Below are positions 1 through 12,180 of a DNA stretch of 64,000 nt, piece by piece; position 1 is the stretch's first letter; each line of letters starts with the position of its first letter. The position numbers and the translations under genes are program-made. The stretch comes from Xylocopa sonorina (Eukaryota > Arthropoda > Insecta > Hymenoptera > Apidae). The notes beneath the pieces were generated by a model. It did no database searches and had not been told where the DNA came from. It saw only the letters and a program-made list of their open reading frames with translations. Location of the stretch: NCBI RefSeq assembly GCF_050948175.1, contig NW_027490219.1, positions 1 through 64,000 of the forward strand, written 5' to 3'.

Positions 1-52
1 AAATGAATGTGAATGCGATACTTCCTCGCTACTAAATAGCGTTTGCAGATGT

Positions 53-65
53 CTACGTATCGTAG
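53..65. other. Dyad CTACG-TAT-CGTAG (example)
   Basis: Five-base arms with a three-base loop, present in most monomers at the same place. In many of the variant units the arms stay intact and only the loop changes: TTT near 14676, ATT near 15198, TGT near 12589 and TAC near 36424. Other classes break one arm, for example CTAGG, CTACC, CCTAG or CGAAG. Confidence 0.8.
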
Positions 66-92
66 CAATAGCTTTCTAATGCTTCTTAAAAC

Positions 93-102
93 GCGATATC
101 GC
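93..102. other. Perfect palindrome GCGATATCGC (example)
   Basis: A 10-bp perfect palindrome that includes an EcoRV site, found once in most monomers. Class variants change it to GCGATGTCGC, GCGATATTGC, GCGATATAGC or GAGATATTGC. Confidence 0.85.
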
Positions 103-138
103 ATCTCATTTCTATGTTTCATGGTACGATATAATATG

Positions 139-178
139 ATTTGCGAAGTGTCATGTATTCCTCGTCTACACTTCAAAT
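139..178. other. Bulged stem-loop spanning the unit boundary (example)
   Basis: ATTTG-CG-AAGTG (139-150) can pair with CACTTCAAAT (169-178) to give a 10-bp stem with a two-base CG bulge and an 18-base loop. It is present in units with CTACACTTCAAATG. Units with CTACGATTCAAATG lose part of the stem. Confidence 0.65.
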
Positions 179-367
179 GAATGTAATTGCGACACTTCCT
201 TGCTAGGAAATAGCGTCTGCAGATGTCTATGTATCGTAGCAATAGAGTTCTAATGCTTCTTAAAATGCGATATCGCATCTCATTTCTATGTTTCATGGTA
301 AGATGTAATATGATTTGCGAAGTGTTATCTATTCCTCGTCTACACTTCAAATGAATGTAAATGCGAC

Positions 368-385
368 ACTTCCTTGCAAGGAAGT
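368..385. other. 18-bp perfect palindrome (example)
   Basis: ACTTCCTTGCAAGGAAGT is a perfect palindrome here and again at 16724-16741. The 14-bp core TTCCTTGCAAGGAA is common in all three domains, for example at 892-905. Other classes have TTCCTTGCTAGGAA or TTCCTCGCTAGGAA at the same position. Confidence 0.85.
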
Positions 386-441
386 AGCGATTGCAGATGT
401 CTACGTATCGAAGCAATAGAGTTCAAATGCTTCTTAAAACG

Positions 442-461
442 AGATATTGCATCTCATATCT
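442..461. other. Alternative dyad AGATAT...ATATCT (example)
   Basis: In the unit class with AAACGAGATATTGC, the palindrome GCGATATCGC is lost. AGATAT (442-447) can now pair with ATATCT (456-461) across an eight-base loop. ATATCT replaces the usual ATTTCT in the same units. Confidence 0.7.
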
Positions 462-722
462 ATGTTTCATGGTAAGATATAATATGATTTGCGAAGTGTC
501 ATGTATTCCTCGTCTACACTTCAAATGAATGTGAATGCGATACTTCCTCGCTAATAAATAGCGTTTGCAGATGTCTACGTAACGTAGCAATAGCTTTCTG
601 ATGCTTCTTAAAACGCGATATCGCATCTCATTTCTATGTTTCATGGTAAGATATAATATGATTTGCGCAGTGTCATGTATTCCTCGTGTACACTTCAAAT
701 GAACGTGAATGCGACACTTCCT

Positions 723-737
723 CGCTAGGAAATAGCG
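723..737. other. Alternative dyad CGCTA-GGAAA-TAGCG (example)
   Basis: Units that lack the TTGCAA palindrome centre have TCGCTAGG instead, which pairs CGCTA with the downstream TAGCG around a GGAAA loop. The arms TTCCT and AGGAA are kept as well. The same position can therefore form either of two symmetric structures depending on monomer class. Confidence 0.7.
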
Positions 738-2175
738 ATTGGAAATGTCTACGTATCGTAGCAATATAGTTCTTATGATTCTTAAAACGCGATATCGCAT
801 CTTATTTCTATGTTTCATGGTAAGATATAATATGATTTGCGAAGTGTCATGTATTCCTCGTCTACGATTCAAATGAATGTAAATGCGACACTTCCTTGCA
901 AGGAAATAGCGTTTGCAGATGTCTACGTATCGTAGCAATAGAGTTCTTATGATTCTTAAAACGCGATATCGCACCTCATTTCTATGTTTCATGGTAAGAT
1001 ATAATATGATTTGCGAAGTGTCATGTAATCCTCGTCCACACTTCAAATGAATGTGAATGCGACACTTCCTCGCTAGGAAATAGCGTTTGCAGATGTCTAC
1101 GTATCGTAGCAATAGAGTTCATATGATTCTTAGAACGCGATATCGCATCTCATTTCTATGTTTCATGGTAAGATATAACATGATTTGCGAAGTGTTATGT
1201 ATTCCTCGTCTACACTTCAAATGAATGTGAATGCGATACTTCCTCGCTACTAAATAGCGTTTGCAGATGTCTACGTATCGTAGCAATAGGGTTCTAATGC
1301 TTCTTAAAACGCGATATCGCATCTCATTTCTATGTTTCATGGTAAGATGTAATATGATTTGCGAAGTGTCATGTATTCCTCGTCTACACTTCAAATGAAT
1401 GTAAATGCGACACTTCCTCGCAAGGAAATAGCGTTTGCAGATGTCTACGTATCGTAGCAATAGAGTTCATATGATTCTTAAAACGCGATATCGCATCTCA
1501 TTTCTATGTTTCATGGTAGGATATAACATAATTTGCGAAGTGTTATGTATTCCTCGTCTACACTTCAAATGAATGTGAATGCGATACTTCCTCGCTAGGA
1601 AATAGCGTTTGCAGATGTCTACGTATCGTAGCAATAGCTTTCTAATGCTTCTTAAAACGCGATATCGCATCTCATTTCTGTGTTTCATGGTAAGATATAA
1701 TATGATTTGCGAATTGTCATGTATTCCTCGTCTACGATTCAAATGAATGTAAATGCGACACTTCCTTGCTAGGAAATAGCGTTTGCAGATGTCTACGTAT
1801 CGTAGCAATAGAGTTCTTATGATCCTTAAAACGCGATATCGCATCTCATTTCTTTGTTTCATGGTAAGATATAATATGATTTGCGAAGTATCATGTATTC
1901 CTCGTCTACACTTCAAACGAATGTAAATGCGACACTTCCTTGAAAGGAAATAGCGATTGCAGATGTCTACGTGTCGAAGCAATAGAGTTCTAAAGCTTCT
2001 TAAAACTAGATATTGCATCTCATATCTATGTTTCATGGTAAGATATAATATTATTTGCGAAGTGTCATGTATTCCTCGTCTACACTTCAAATGAATGTGA
2101 ATGCGACACTTCCTCGCTAGGAAATAGCGTTTGCAGATGTCTACGTATCGTAGCAATAGAGTTCATATGATTCTT

Positions 2176-2180
2176 AAAAA
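2176..2180. other. 1-bp insertion in an A run
   Basis: The usual CTTAAAACGCG has five A residues here (CTTAAAAACGCG). The repeat phase moves by +1 from this point, which also breaks the minus-strand open frame and shifts it by one base. It is the only length gain I find. Confidence 0.9.
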
Positions 2181-3548
2181 CGCGATATCGCATCTCATTT
2201 CTATGTTTCATGGTAAGATATAATATGATTTGCGAAGTGTCATGTATTCCTCGTCTACACTTCAAATGAATGTAAATGCGACACTTCCGTGCTAGGAAAT
2301 AGCGTCTGCAGATGTCTAGGTATCGTAGCAATAGAGTTCTAATGCTTCTTAAAACGCGATATCGCATCTCATTTTTATGTTTCATGGTAGGATGTAAAAT
2401 TACTTGCGAAGTGTTATGTATTCCTCGCCTACACTTCAAGTGAATGTAAATGCGACACTACCTTGCAAGGAAGTAGCGATTGCAGATGTCTACGTATCGA
2501 AGCAATAGAGTTCAAATGCTTCTTAAAACGAGATATTGCATCTTATATCTATGTTTCATGATAAGATATAATATACATTGCGAAGTGTTATGCATTCCTC
2601 GTCTACGATTCAAATGAATGTAAATGCGACACTTCCTTGCACGGAAATAGCGTTTGCAGATGTCTACGTATCGTAGCAATAGAGTTCTTATGGTTCTTAA
2701 AACGCGATATCGCATCTCATTTCTATGTTTCACGGTAAGATGTAATATGATTTGCGAAGTGTTATGTATTCCTCGTCTACACTTCAAATGAATGTGAATG
2801 CGACACTTCCTCGCTAGGAAATAGCGTTTGCAGATGTCTACGTATCGTAGCAATAGAGTTCATATGATTCTTAAAACGCGATATCGCATCTCATTTCTAT
2901 GTTTCATGGTAAGATATAATATGATTTGCGAAGTGTCATGTATTCCTCGTCTACACTTCAAATGAATGTAAATGCGACACTTCCTTGCTAGGAAATAGCG
3001 TCTGCAGATGTCTAGGTATCGTAGCAATAGAGTTCTAATGCTTCTTAAAACGCGATATCGCATCTCATTTTTATGTTTCATGGTAGGATGTAAAATTACT
3101 TGCGAAGTGTTATGTATTCCTCGCCTACACTTCAAGTGAATGTAAATGCGACACTACCTTGCAAGGAAGTAGCGATTGCAGATGTCTACGTATCGAAGCA
3201 ATAGAGTTCAAATGCTTCTTAAAACGAGATATTGCATCTTATATCTATGTTTCATGATAAGATATAATATACATTGCGAAGTGTTATGCATTCCTCGTCT
3301 ACGATTCAAATGAATGTAAATGCGACACTTCCTTGCACGGAAATAGCGTTTGCAGATGTCTACGTATCGTAGCAATAGAGTTCTTATGGTTCTTAAAACG
3401 CGATATCGCATCTCATTTCTATGTTTCATGGTAAGATATAATATGATTTGCGAAGGGTCATGTATTCCTCGTCTACACTTCAAATGAATGTGAATGCGAC
3501 ACTTCCTCGCTAGGAAATAGCGTTTGCAGATGTCTACGTATCGTAGCA
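2181..3548 (+). repeat. Tandem duplication of 4 monomers (696 bp)
   Basis: About 2181-2852 resembles 2877-3548 at an offset of 696 bp, four units. Both contain a GTAGGATGTAAAATTAC unit, a CACTACCTTGCAAGGAAGTAG unit and an ATATACATTGC unit in the same order. Several substitutions separate the copies, for example CACGG against CATGG near 2732 and 3428. It is therefore older than the large duplications further right, or has been patched by conversion. Confidence 0.6.
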
Positions 3549-3966
3549 ATAGAGTTCATATGATTCTTAAAACGCGATGTCGCATCTCATTTCTATGTTT
3601 CATGGTAAGATATAATATGATTTGCGAAGTGTCATGTATTCCTCGTCTACACTTCAAATGAATGTAAATGCGACACTTCCTTGCTAGGAAATAGCGTCTG
3701 CAGATGTCTAGGTATCGTAGCAATAGAGTTCTAATGCTTCTTAAAACGCGATATCGCATCTCATTTCTATGTTTCATGGTAAGATGTAATATGATTTGCT
3801 AAGTGTTATGCATTCCTCGTCTACGATTCAAATGAATGTAAATGCGACACTTCCTCGCTAGGAAATAGCGTTTCCAGATGTCTACGTATCGTAGCAATAG
3901 AGTTCATATGATTCTTAAAACGCGATGTCGCATCTCATTTCTATGTTTCATGGTAAGATATAATAT

Positions 3967-6900
3967 GATTTGCGAAGTGTCATGTATTCCTCGTCTACAC
4001 TTCAAATGAATGTAAATGCGACACTTCCTTGCTAGGAAATAGCGTCTGCAGATGTCTAGGTATCGTAGCAATAGAGTTCTAATGCTTCTTAAAACGCGAT
4101 ATTGCATCTCATTTCTATGTTTCATGGTAAGATGTAATATGATTTGCGAAGTGTTATGCATTCCTCGTCTACGATTCAAATGAATGTAAATGCGACACTT
4201 CATTGCAAGGAAATAGCGTTTGCAAATGTCTACGTATCGTAGCAATAGAGTTCTTATGATTCTTAAAACGCGATATCGCATCTCATTTCTATGTTTCATG
4301 GTAAGATATAATATGATTTGCGAAGTGTCATGTATTCCGCGTCTACACTTCAAATGAATGTAAATGCGACACTTCCTCGCTAGGAAATAGCGTTTGAAGA
4401 TGTCTACGTATCGTAGCAATAGAATTCATGTGATTCTTAAAACGCGATATCGCATCTCATTTCTATGTTTCATGGTAAGATATAATATGATTTGCGAAGT
4501 GTCATGTATTCCTCGTCTACACTTCAAATGAATGTAAATGCGACACTTCCTCGCTAGGAAATAGCGTTTGCAGATGTCTACGTATCGTAGCAATAGCTTT
4601 CTAATGCTTCTTAAAACGCGATATCGCATCTCATTTCTATGTTTCATGGTAAGATATAATATGATTTGCGAAGTGTCATGTATTCCTCGTCTACGATTCA
4701 AATGAATGTAAATGCGACACTTCCTTGCAAGGAAATAGCGTTTGCAGATGTCTACGTATCGTAGCAATAGAGTTCTTATGATTCTTAAAACGCGATATCG
4801 CATCTCATTTCTTTGTTTCATGGTAAGATATAATATGATTTGCGAGGTATCATGTATTCCTCGTCTACACTTCAAACGAATGTAAATGCGACACTTCCTT
4901 GAAAGGAAATAGCGATTGCAGATGTCTACGTATCGAAGCAATAGGGTTCTAAAGCTTCTTAAAGCTAGATATTGCATCTCATATCTATGTTTCATGGTAA
5001 GATATAATATTATTTGCGAAGTGTCATGTATTCCTCGTCTACACTTCAAATGAATGTGAATGCGACACTTCCTCGCTAGGAAATAGCGTTTGCAGATGTC
5101 TACGTATCGTAGCAATAGATTCCTAATGCTTCTTAAAACGCGATATCGCATCTCATTTCTATGTTTCATAGTAAGATATAATATGATTTGCGAAGTGTCA
5201 TGTATTCCTCGTCTACACTTCAAATGAATGTAAATGCGACACTTCCTTGCAAGGAAATAGCGTTTGCAGATGTCTACCTATCGTAGCTATAAAATTCTAA
5301 TGCTTCTTAGAACGCGATATCGCATCTCATTTCTATGTTTCATGGTAAGATGTAATATGATTTGCGAAGTGTTATGTATTCCTCGTCTACACTTCAAATG
5401 AATGTGAATGCGACACTTCCTCGCTAGGAAATAGCGTTTGCAGATGTCTACGTATCGTAGCAATAGAGTTCATATGATTCTTAAAACGCGATATCGCATC
5501 TCATTTCTATGTTTCATGGTAAGATATAATATGATTTGCGAAGTGTCATGTATTCCTCGTCTACACTTCAAATGAATGTAAATGCGACACTTCCTTGCTA
5601 GGAAATAGCGTCTGCAGATGTCTAGGTATCGTAGCAATAGAGTTCTAATGCTTCTTAAAACGCGATATCGCATCTCATTTCTATGTTTCATGGTAGGATG
5701 TAAAATTACTTGCGAAGTGTTATGTATTCCTCGCCTACACTTCAAGTGAATGTAAATGCGACACTACCTTGCAAGGAAGTAGCGATTGCAGATGTCTACG
5801 TATCGAAGCAATAGAGTTCAAATGCTTCTTAAAACGAGATATTGCATCTTATATCTATGTTTCATGATAAGATATAATATACATTGCGAAGTGTTATGCA
5901 TTCCTCGTCTACGATTCAAATGAATGTAAATGCGACACTTCCTTGCACGGAAATAGCGTTTGCAGATGTCTACGTATCGTAGCAATAGAGTTCTTATGGT
6001 TCTTAAAACGCGATATCGCATCTCATTTCTATGTTTCATGGTAAGATATAATGTGATTTGCGAAGGGTCATGTATTCCTCGTCTACACTTCAAATGAATG
6101 TGAATGCGACACTTCCTCGCTAGGAAATAGCGTTTGCAGATGTCTACGTATCGTAGCAATAGAGTTCATATGATTCTTAAAACGCGATGTCGCATCTCAT
6201 TTCTATGTTTCATGGTAAGATATAATATGATTTGCGAAGTGTCATGTATTCCTCGTCTACACTTCAAATGAATGTAAATGCGACACTTCCTTGCTAGGAA
6301 ATAGCGTCTGCAGATGTCTAGGTATCGTAGCAATAGAGTTCTAATGCTTCTTAAAACGCGATATTGCATCTCATTTCTATGTTTCATGGTAAGATGTAAT
6401 ATGATTTGCGAAGTGTTATGCATTCCTCGTCTACGATTCAAATGAATGTAAATGCGACACTTCATTGCAAGGAAATAGCGTTTGCAAATGTCTACGTATC
6501 GTAGCAATAGAATTCATGTGATTCTTAAAACGCGATATCGCATCTCATTTCTATGTTTCATGGTAAGATATAATATGATTTGCGAAGTGTCATGTATTCC
6601 TCGTCTACACTTCAAATGAATGTAAATGCGACACTTCCTCGCTAGGAAATAGCGTTTGCAGATGTCTACGTATCGTAGCAATAGCTTTCTAATGCTTCTT
6701 AAAACGCGATATCGCATCTCATTTCTATGTTTCATGGTAAGATATAATATGATTTGCGAAGTGTCATGTATTCCTCGTCTACGATTCAAATGAATGTAAA
6801 TGCGACACTTCCTTGCAAGGAAATAGCGTTTGCAGATGTCTACGTATCGTAGCAATAGAGTTCTTATGATTCTTAAAACGCGATATCGCATCTCATTTCT

Positions 6901-9817
6901 TTGTTTCATGGTAAGATATAATATGATTTGCGAGGTATCATGTATTCCTCGTCTACACTTCAAACGAATGTAAATGCGACACTTCCTTGAAAGGAAATAG
7001 CGATTGCAGATGTCTGCGTATCGAAGCAATAGGGTTCTAAAGCTTCTTAAAGCTAGATATTGCATCTCATATCTATGTTTCATGGTAAGATATAATATTA
7101 TTTGCGAAGTGTCATGTATTCCTCGTCTACACTTCAAATGAATGTAAATGCGACACTTCCTTGCTAGGAAATAGCGTCTGCAGATGTCTAGGTATCGTAG
7201 CAATAGAGTTCTAATGCTTCTTAAAACGCGATATTGCATCTCATTTCTATGTTTCATGGTAAGATGTAATATGATTTGCGAAGTGTTATGCATTCCTCGT
7301 CTACGATTCAAATGAATGTAAATGCGACACTTCATTGCAAGGAAATAGCGTTTGCAAATGTCTACGTATCGTAGCAATAGAGTTCTTATGATTCTTAAAA
7401 CGCGATATCGCATCTCATTTCTATGTTTCATGGTAAGATATAATATGATTTGCGAAGTGTCATGTATTCCGCGTCTACACTTCAAATGAATGTAAATGCG
7501 ACACTTCCTCGCTAGGAAATAGCGTTTGAAGATGTCTACGTATCGTAGCAATAGAATTCATGTGATTCTTAAAACGCGATATCGCATCTCATTTCTATGT
7601 TTCATGGTAAGATATAATATGATTTGCGAAGTGTCATGTATTCCTCGTCTACACTTCAAATGAATGTAAATGCGACACTTCCTCGCTAGGAAATAGCGTT
7701 TGCAGATGTCTACGTATCGTAGCAATAGCTTTCTAATGCTTCTTAAAACGCGATATCGCATCTCATTTCTATGTTTCATGGTAAGATATAATATGATTTG
7801 CGAAGTGTCATGTATTCCTCGTCTACGATTCAAATGAATGTAAATGCGACACTTCCTTGCAAGGAAATAGCGTTTGCAGATGTCTACGTATCGTAGCAAT
7901 AGAGTTCTTATGATTCTTAAAACGCGATATCGCATCTCATTTCTTTGTTTCATGGTAAGATATAATATGATTTGCGAGGTATCATGTATTCCTCGTCTAC
8001 ACTTCAAACGAATGTAAATGCGACACTTCCTTGAAAGGAAATAGCGATTGCAGATGTCTACGTATCGAAGCAATAGGGTTCTAAAGCTTCTTAAAGCTAG
8101 ATATTGCATCTCATATCTATGTTTCATGGTAAGATATAATATTATTTGCGAAGTGTCATGTATTCCTCGTCTACACTTCAAATGAATGTGAATGCGACAC
8201 TTCCTCGCTAGGAAATAGCGTTTGCAGATGTCTACGTATCGTAGCAATAGATTCCTAATGCTTCTTAAAACGCGATATCGCATCTCATTTCTATGTTTCA
8301 TAGTAAGATATAATATGATTTGCGAAGTGTCATGTATTCCTCGTCTACACTTCAAATGAATGTAAATGCGACACTTCCTTGCAAGGAAATAGCGTTTGCA
8401 GATGTCTACCTATCGTAGCTATAAAATTCTAATGCTTCTTAGAACGCGATATCGCATCTCATTTCTATGTTTCATGGTAAGATGTAATATGATTTGCGAA
8501 GTGTTATGTATTCCTCGTCTACACTTCAAATGAATGTGAATGCGACACTTCCTCGCTAGGAAATAGCGTTTGCAGATGTCTACGTATCGTAGCAATAGAG
8601 TTCATATGATTCTTAAAACGCGATATCGCATCTCATTTCTATGTTTCATGGTAAGATATAATATGATTTGCGAAGTGTCATGTATTCCTCGTCTACACTT
8701 CAAATGAATGTAAATGCGACACTTCCTTGCTAGGAAATAGCGTCTGCAGATGTCTAGGTATCGTAGCAATAGAGTTCTAATGCTTCTTAAAACGCGATAT
8801 CGCATCTCATTTCTATGTTTCATGGTAGGATGTAAAATTACTTGCGAAGTGTTATGTATTCCTCGCCTACACTTCAAGTGAATGTAAATGCGACACTACC
8901 TTGCAAGGAAGTAGCGATTGCAGATGTCTACGTATCGAAGCAATAGAGTTCAAATGCTTCTTAAAACGAGATATTGCATCTTATATCTATGTTTCATGAT
9001 AAGATATAATATACATTGCGAAGTGTTATGCATTCCTCGTCTACGATTCAAATGAATGTAAATGCGACACTTCCTTGCACGGAAATAGCGTTTGCAGATG
9101 TCTACGTATCGTAGCAATAGAGTTCTTATGGTTCTTAAAACGCGATATCGCATCTCATTTCTATGTTTCATGGTAAGATATAATGTGATTTGCGAAGGGT
9201 CATGTATTCCTCGTCTACACTTCAAATGAATGTGAATGCGACACTTCCTCGCTAGGAAATAGCGTTTGCAGATGTCTACGTATCGTAGCAATAGAGTTCA
9301 TATGATTCTTAAAACGCGATGTCGCATCTCATTTCTATGTTTCATGGTAAGATATAATATGATTTGCGAAGTGTCATGTATTCCTCGTCTACACTTCAAA
9401 TGAATGTAAATGCGACACTTCCTTGCTAGGAAATAGCGTCTGCAGATGTCTAGGTATCGTAGCAATAGAGTTCTAATGCTTCTTAAAACGCGATATTGCA
9501 TCTCATTTCTATGTTTCATGGTAAGATGTAATATGATTTGCGAAGTGTTATGCATTCCTCGTCTACGATTCAAATGAATGTAAATGCGACACTTCATTGC
9601 AAGGAAATAGCGTTTGCAAATGTCTACGTATCGTAGCAATAGAATTCATGTGATTCTTAAAACGCGATATCGCATCTCATTTCTATGTTTCATGGTAAGA
9701 TATAATATGATTTGCGAAGTGTCATGTATTCCTCGTCTACACTTCAAATGAATGTAAATGCGACACTTCCTCGCTAGGAAATAGCGTTTGCAGATGTCTA
9801 CGTATCGTAGCAATAGA
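3967..9817 (+). repeat. Tandem duplication of 18 monomers (3,132 bp)
   Basis: 3967-6685 matches 7099-9817 at an offset of 3,132 bp. The first copy is complete (3967-7098) and the second is about 15.6 monomers long. Rare variants are shared at the same places, such as AATTCATGTG at 4423 and 7555, ATTCCGCGTC near 4332 and 7464, and CTATAAAATTC near 5287 and 8419. Before 7099 the sequences diverge at ATATTATTTGCG against ATATGATTTGCG. After 9817 they diverge at GATTTCTAATG against GCTTTCTAATG. Confidence 0.85.
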
Positions 9818-12180
9818 TTTCTAATGCTTCTTAAAACGCGATATCGCATCTCATTTCTATGTTTCATAGTAAGATATAATATGATTTGCGAAGTGTCATG
9901 TATTCCTCGTCTACACTTCAAATGAATGTAAATGCGACACTTACTTGCAAGGAAATAGCGTTTGCAGATGTCTACCTATCGTAGCTATAAAATTCTAATG
10001 CTTCTTAGAACGCGATATCGCATCTCATTTCTATGTTTCATGGTAAGATGTAATATGATTTGCGAAGTGTTATGTATTCCTCGTCTACACTTCAAATGAA
10101 TGTGAATGCGACACTTCCTCGCTAGGAAATAGCGTTTGCAGATGTCTACGTATCGTAGCAATAGAGTTCATATGATTCTTAAAACGCGATATCGCATCTC
10201 ATTTCTATGTTTCATGGTAAGATATAATATGATTTGCGAAGTGTCATGTATTCCTCGTCTACACTTCAAATGAATGTAAATGCGACACTTCCTTGCTAGG
10301 AAATAGCGTCTGCAGATGTCTAGGTATCGTAGCAATAGAGTTCTAATGCTTCTTAAAACGCGATATCGCATCTCATTTCTATGTTTCATGGTAGGATGTA
10401 AAATTACTTGCGAAGTGTTATGTATTCCTCGCCTACACTTCAAGTGAATGTAAATGCGACACTACCTTGCAAGGAAGTAGCGATTGCAGATGTCTACGTA
10501 TCGAAGCAATAGAGTTCAAATGCTTCTTAAAACGAGATATTGCATCTTATATCTATGTTTCATGATAAGATATAATATACATTGCGAAGTGTTATGCATT
10601 CCTCGTCTACGATTCAAATGAATGTAAATGCGACACTTCCTTGCACGGAAATAGCGTTTGCAGATGTCTACGTATCGTAGCAATAGAGTTCTTATGGTTC
10701 TTAAAACGCGATATCGCATCTCATTTCTATGTTTCATGGTAAGATATAATGTGATTTGCGAAGGGTCATGTATTCCTCGTCTACACTTCAAATGAATGTA
10801 AATGCGACACTTCCTTGCAAAGAAATAGCGTTTGCAGATGTCTACGTGTCGTAGCAATAGAGTTCTTATGATTCTTAAAACGCGATATCGCATCTCATTT
10901 CTTTGTTTCATGGTAAGATATAATATGATTTGCGAAGTATCATGTATTCCTCGTCTACACTTCAAACGAATGTAAATGCGACACTTCCTTGAAAGGAAAT
11001 AGCGATTGCAGATGTCTACGTATCGAAGCAATAGAGTTCTAAAGCTTCTTAAAACTAGATATTGCATCTCATATCTATGTTTCATGGTAAGATATAATAT
11101 TATTTGCGAAGTGTCATGTATTCCTCGTCTACACTTCAAATGAATGTGAATGCGACACTTCCTCGCTAGGAAATAGCGTTTGCAGATGTCTACGTATCGT
11201 AGCAATAGATTTCTAATGCTTCATAAAACGCGATATCGCATCTCATTTCTATGTTTCATAGTAAGATATAATATGATTTGCGAAGTGTCATGTATTCCTC
11301 GTCTACACTTCAAATGAATGTAAATGCGACACTTCCTTGCGAGGAAATAGCGTTTGCAGATGTCTACCTATCGTAGCTATAAAATTCTAATGCTTCTTAG
11401 AACGCGATATCGCATCTCATTTCTATGTTTCATGGTAAGATGTAATATGATTTGCGAAGTGTTATGTATTCCTCGTCTACACTTCAAATGAATGTGAATG
11501 CGACACTTCCTCGCTAGGAAATAGCGTTTGCAGATGTCTACGTATCGTAGCAATAGAGTTCATATGATTCTTAAAACGCGATATCGCATCTCATTTCTAT
11601 GTTTCATGGTAAGATATAATATGATTTGCGAAGTGTCATGTATTCCTCGTCTACACTTCAAATGAATGTAAATGCGACACTTCCTTGCTAGGAAATAGCG
11701 TCTGCAGATGTCTAGGTATCGTAGCAATAGAGTTCTAATGCTTCTTAAAACGCGAAATCGCATCTCATTTCTATGTTTCATGGTAGGATGTAAAATTACT
11801 TGCGAAGTGTTATGTATTCCTCGCCTACACTTCAAGTGAATGTAAATGCGACACTACCTTGCAAGGAAGTAGCGATTGCAGATGTCTACGTATCGAAGCA
11901 ATAGAGTTCAAATGCTTCTTAAAACGAGATATTGCATCTTATATCTATGTTTCATGATAAGATATAATATACATTGCGAAGTGTTATGCATTCCTCGTCT
12001 ACGATTCAAATAAATGTAAATGCGACACTTCCTTGCACGGAAATAGCGTTTGCAGATGTCTACGTATCGTAGCAATAGAGTTCTTATGGTTCTTAAAACG
12101 CGATATCGCATCTCATTTCTATGTTTCATGGTAAGACATAATATGATTTGCGAAGGGTCATGTATTCCTCGTCTACACTT
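8253..12180 (+). repeat. Chained 9- and 8-monomer duplications
   Basis: 9819-10799 matches 8253-9233 at an offset of 1,566 bp (9 units). The segment 9816 to about 10790 recurs at 11208 to about 12180 at an offset of 1,392 bp (8 units). Shared rare variants include CTACCTATCGTAGCTATAA near 9971 and 11363, and GTAGGATGTAAAATTAC near 10392 and 11784. The left junction near 9818 is also the right end of the second 18-monomer copy, so several exchange points cluster here. Confidence 0.7.

Larger units (their letters stand above)
1..174 (+). repeat. Representative satellite monomer (first unit) with its landmarks
   Basis: This unit is exactly 174 bp, with 35 C and 30 G (37% G+C) and 11 CpG dinucleotides. 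Landmarks in order are: a dyad CTACG-TAT-CGTAG at 53-65; the variable junction after CAATAG at about 71-82, which distinguishes monomer classes; the palindrome GCGATATCGC at 93-102; an AT-rich stretch around 126-143; and an inverted repeat with arms at 139-150 and 169-178 that runs four bases into the next unit. The start point is arbitrary, since an array has no natural monomer boundary. EcoRV (GATATC) and SnaBI (TACGTA) sites recur about once per unit in most monomers. Confidence 0.97.

Noticed and set aside
120..145. TATAAT-like sequence in GATATAATATG, resembling a promoter box, in every monomer
   Set aside because: It is part of the AT-rich stretch of each repeat unit, with no partner element or downstream gene. 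A match every 174 bp has no specificity.
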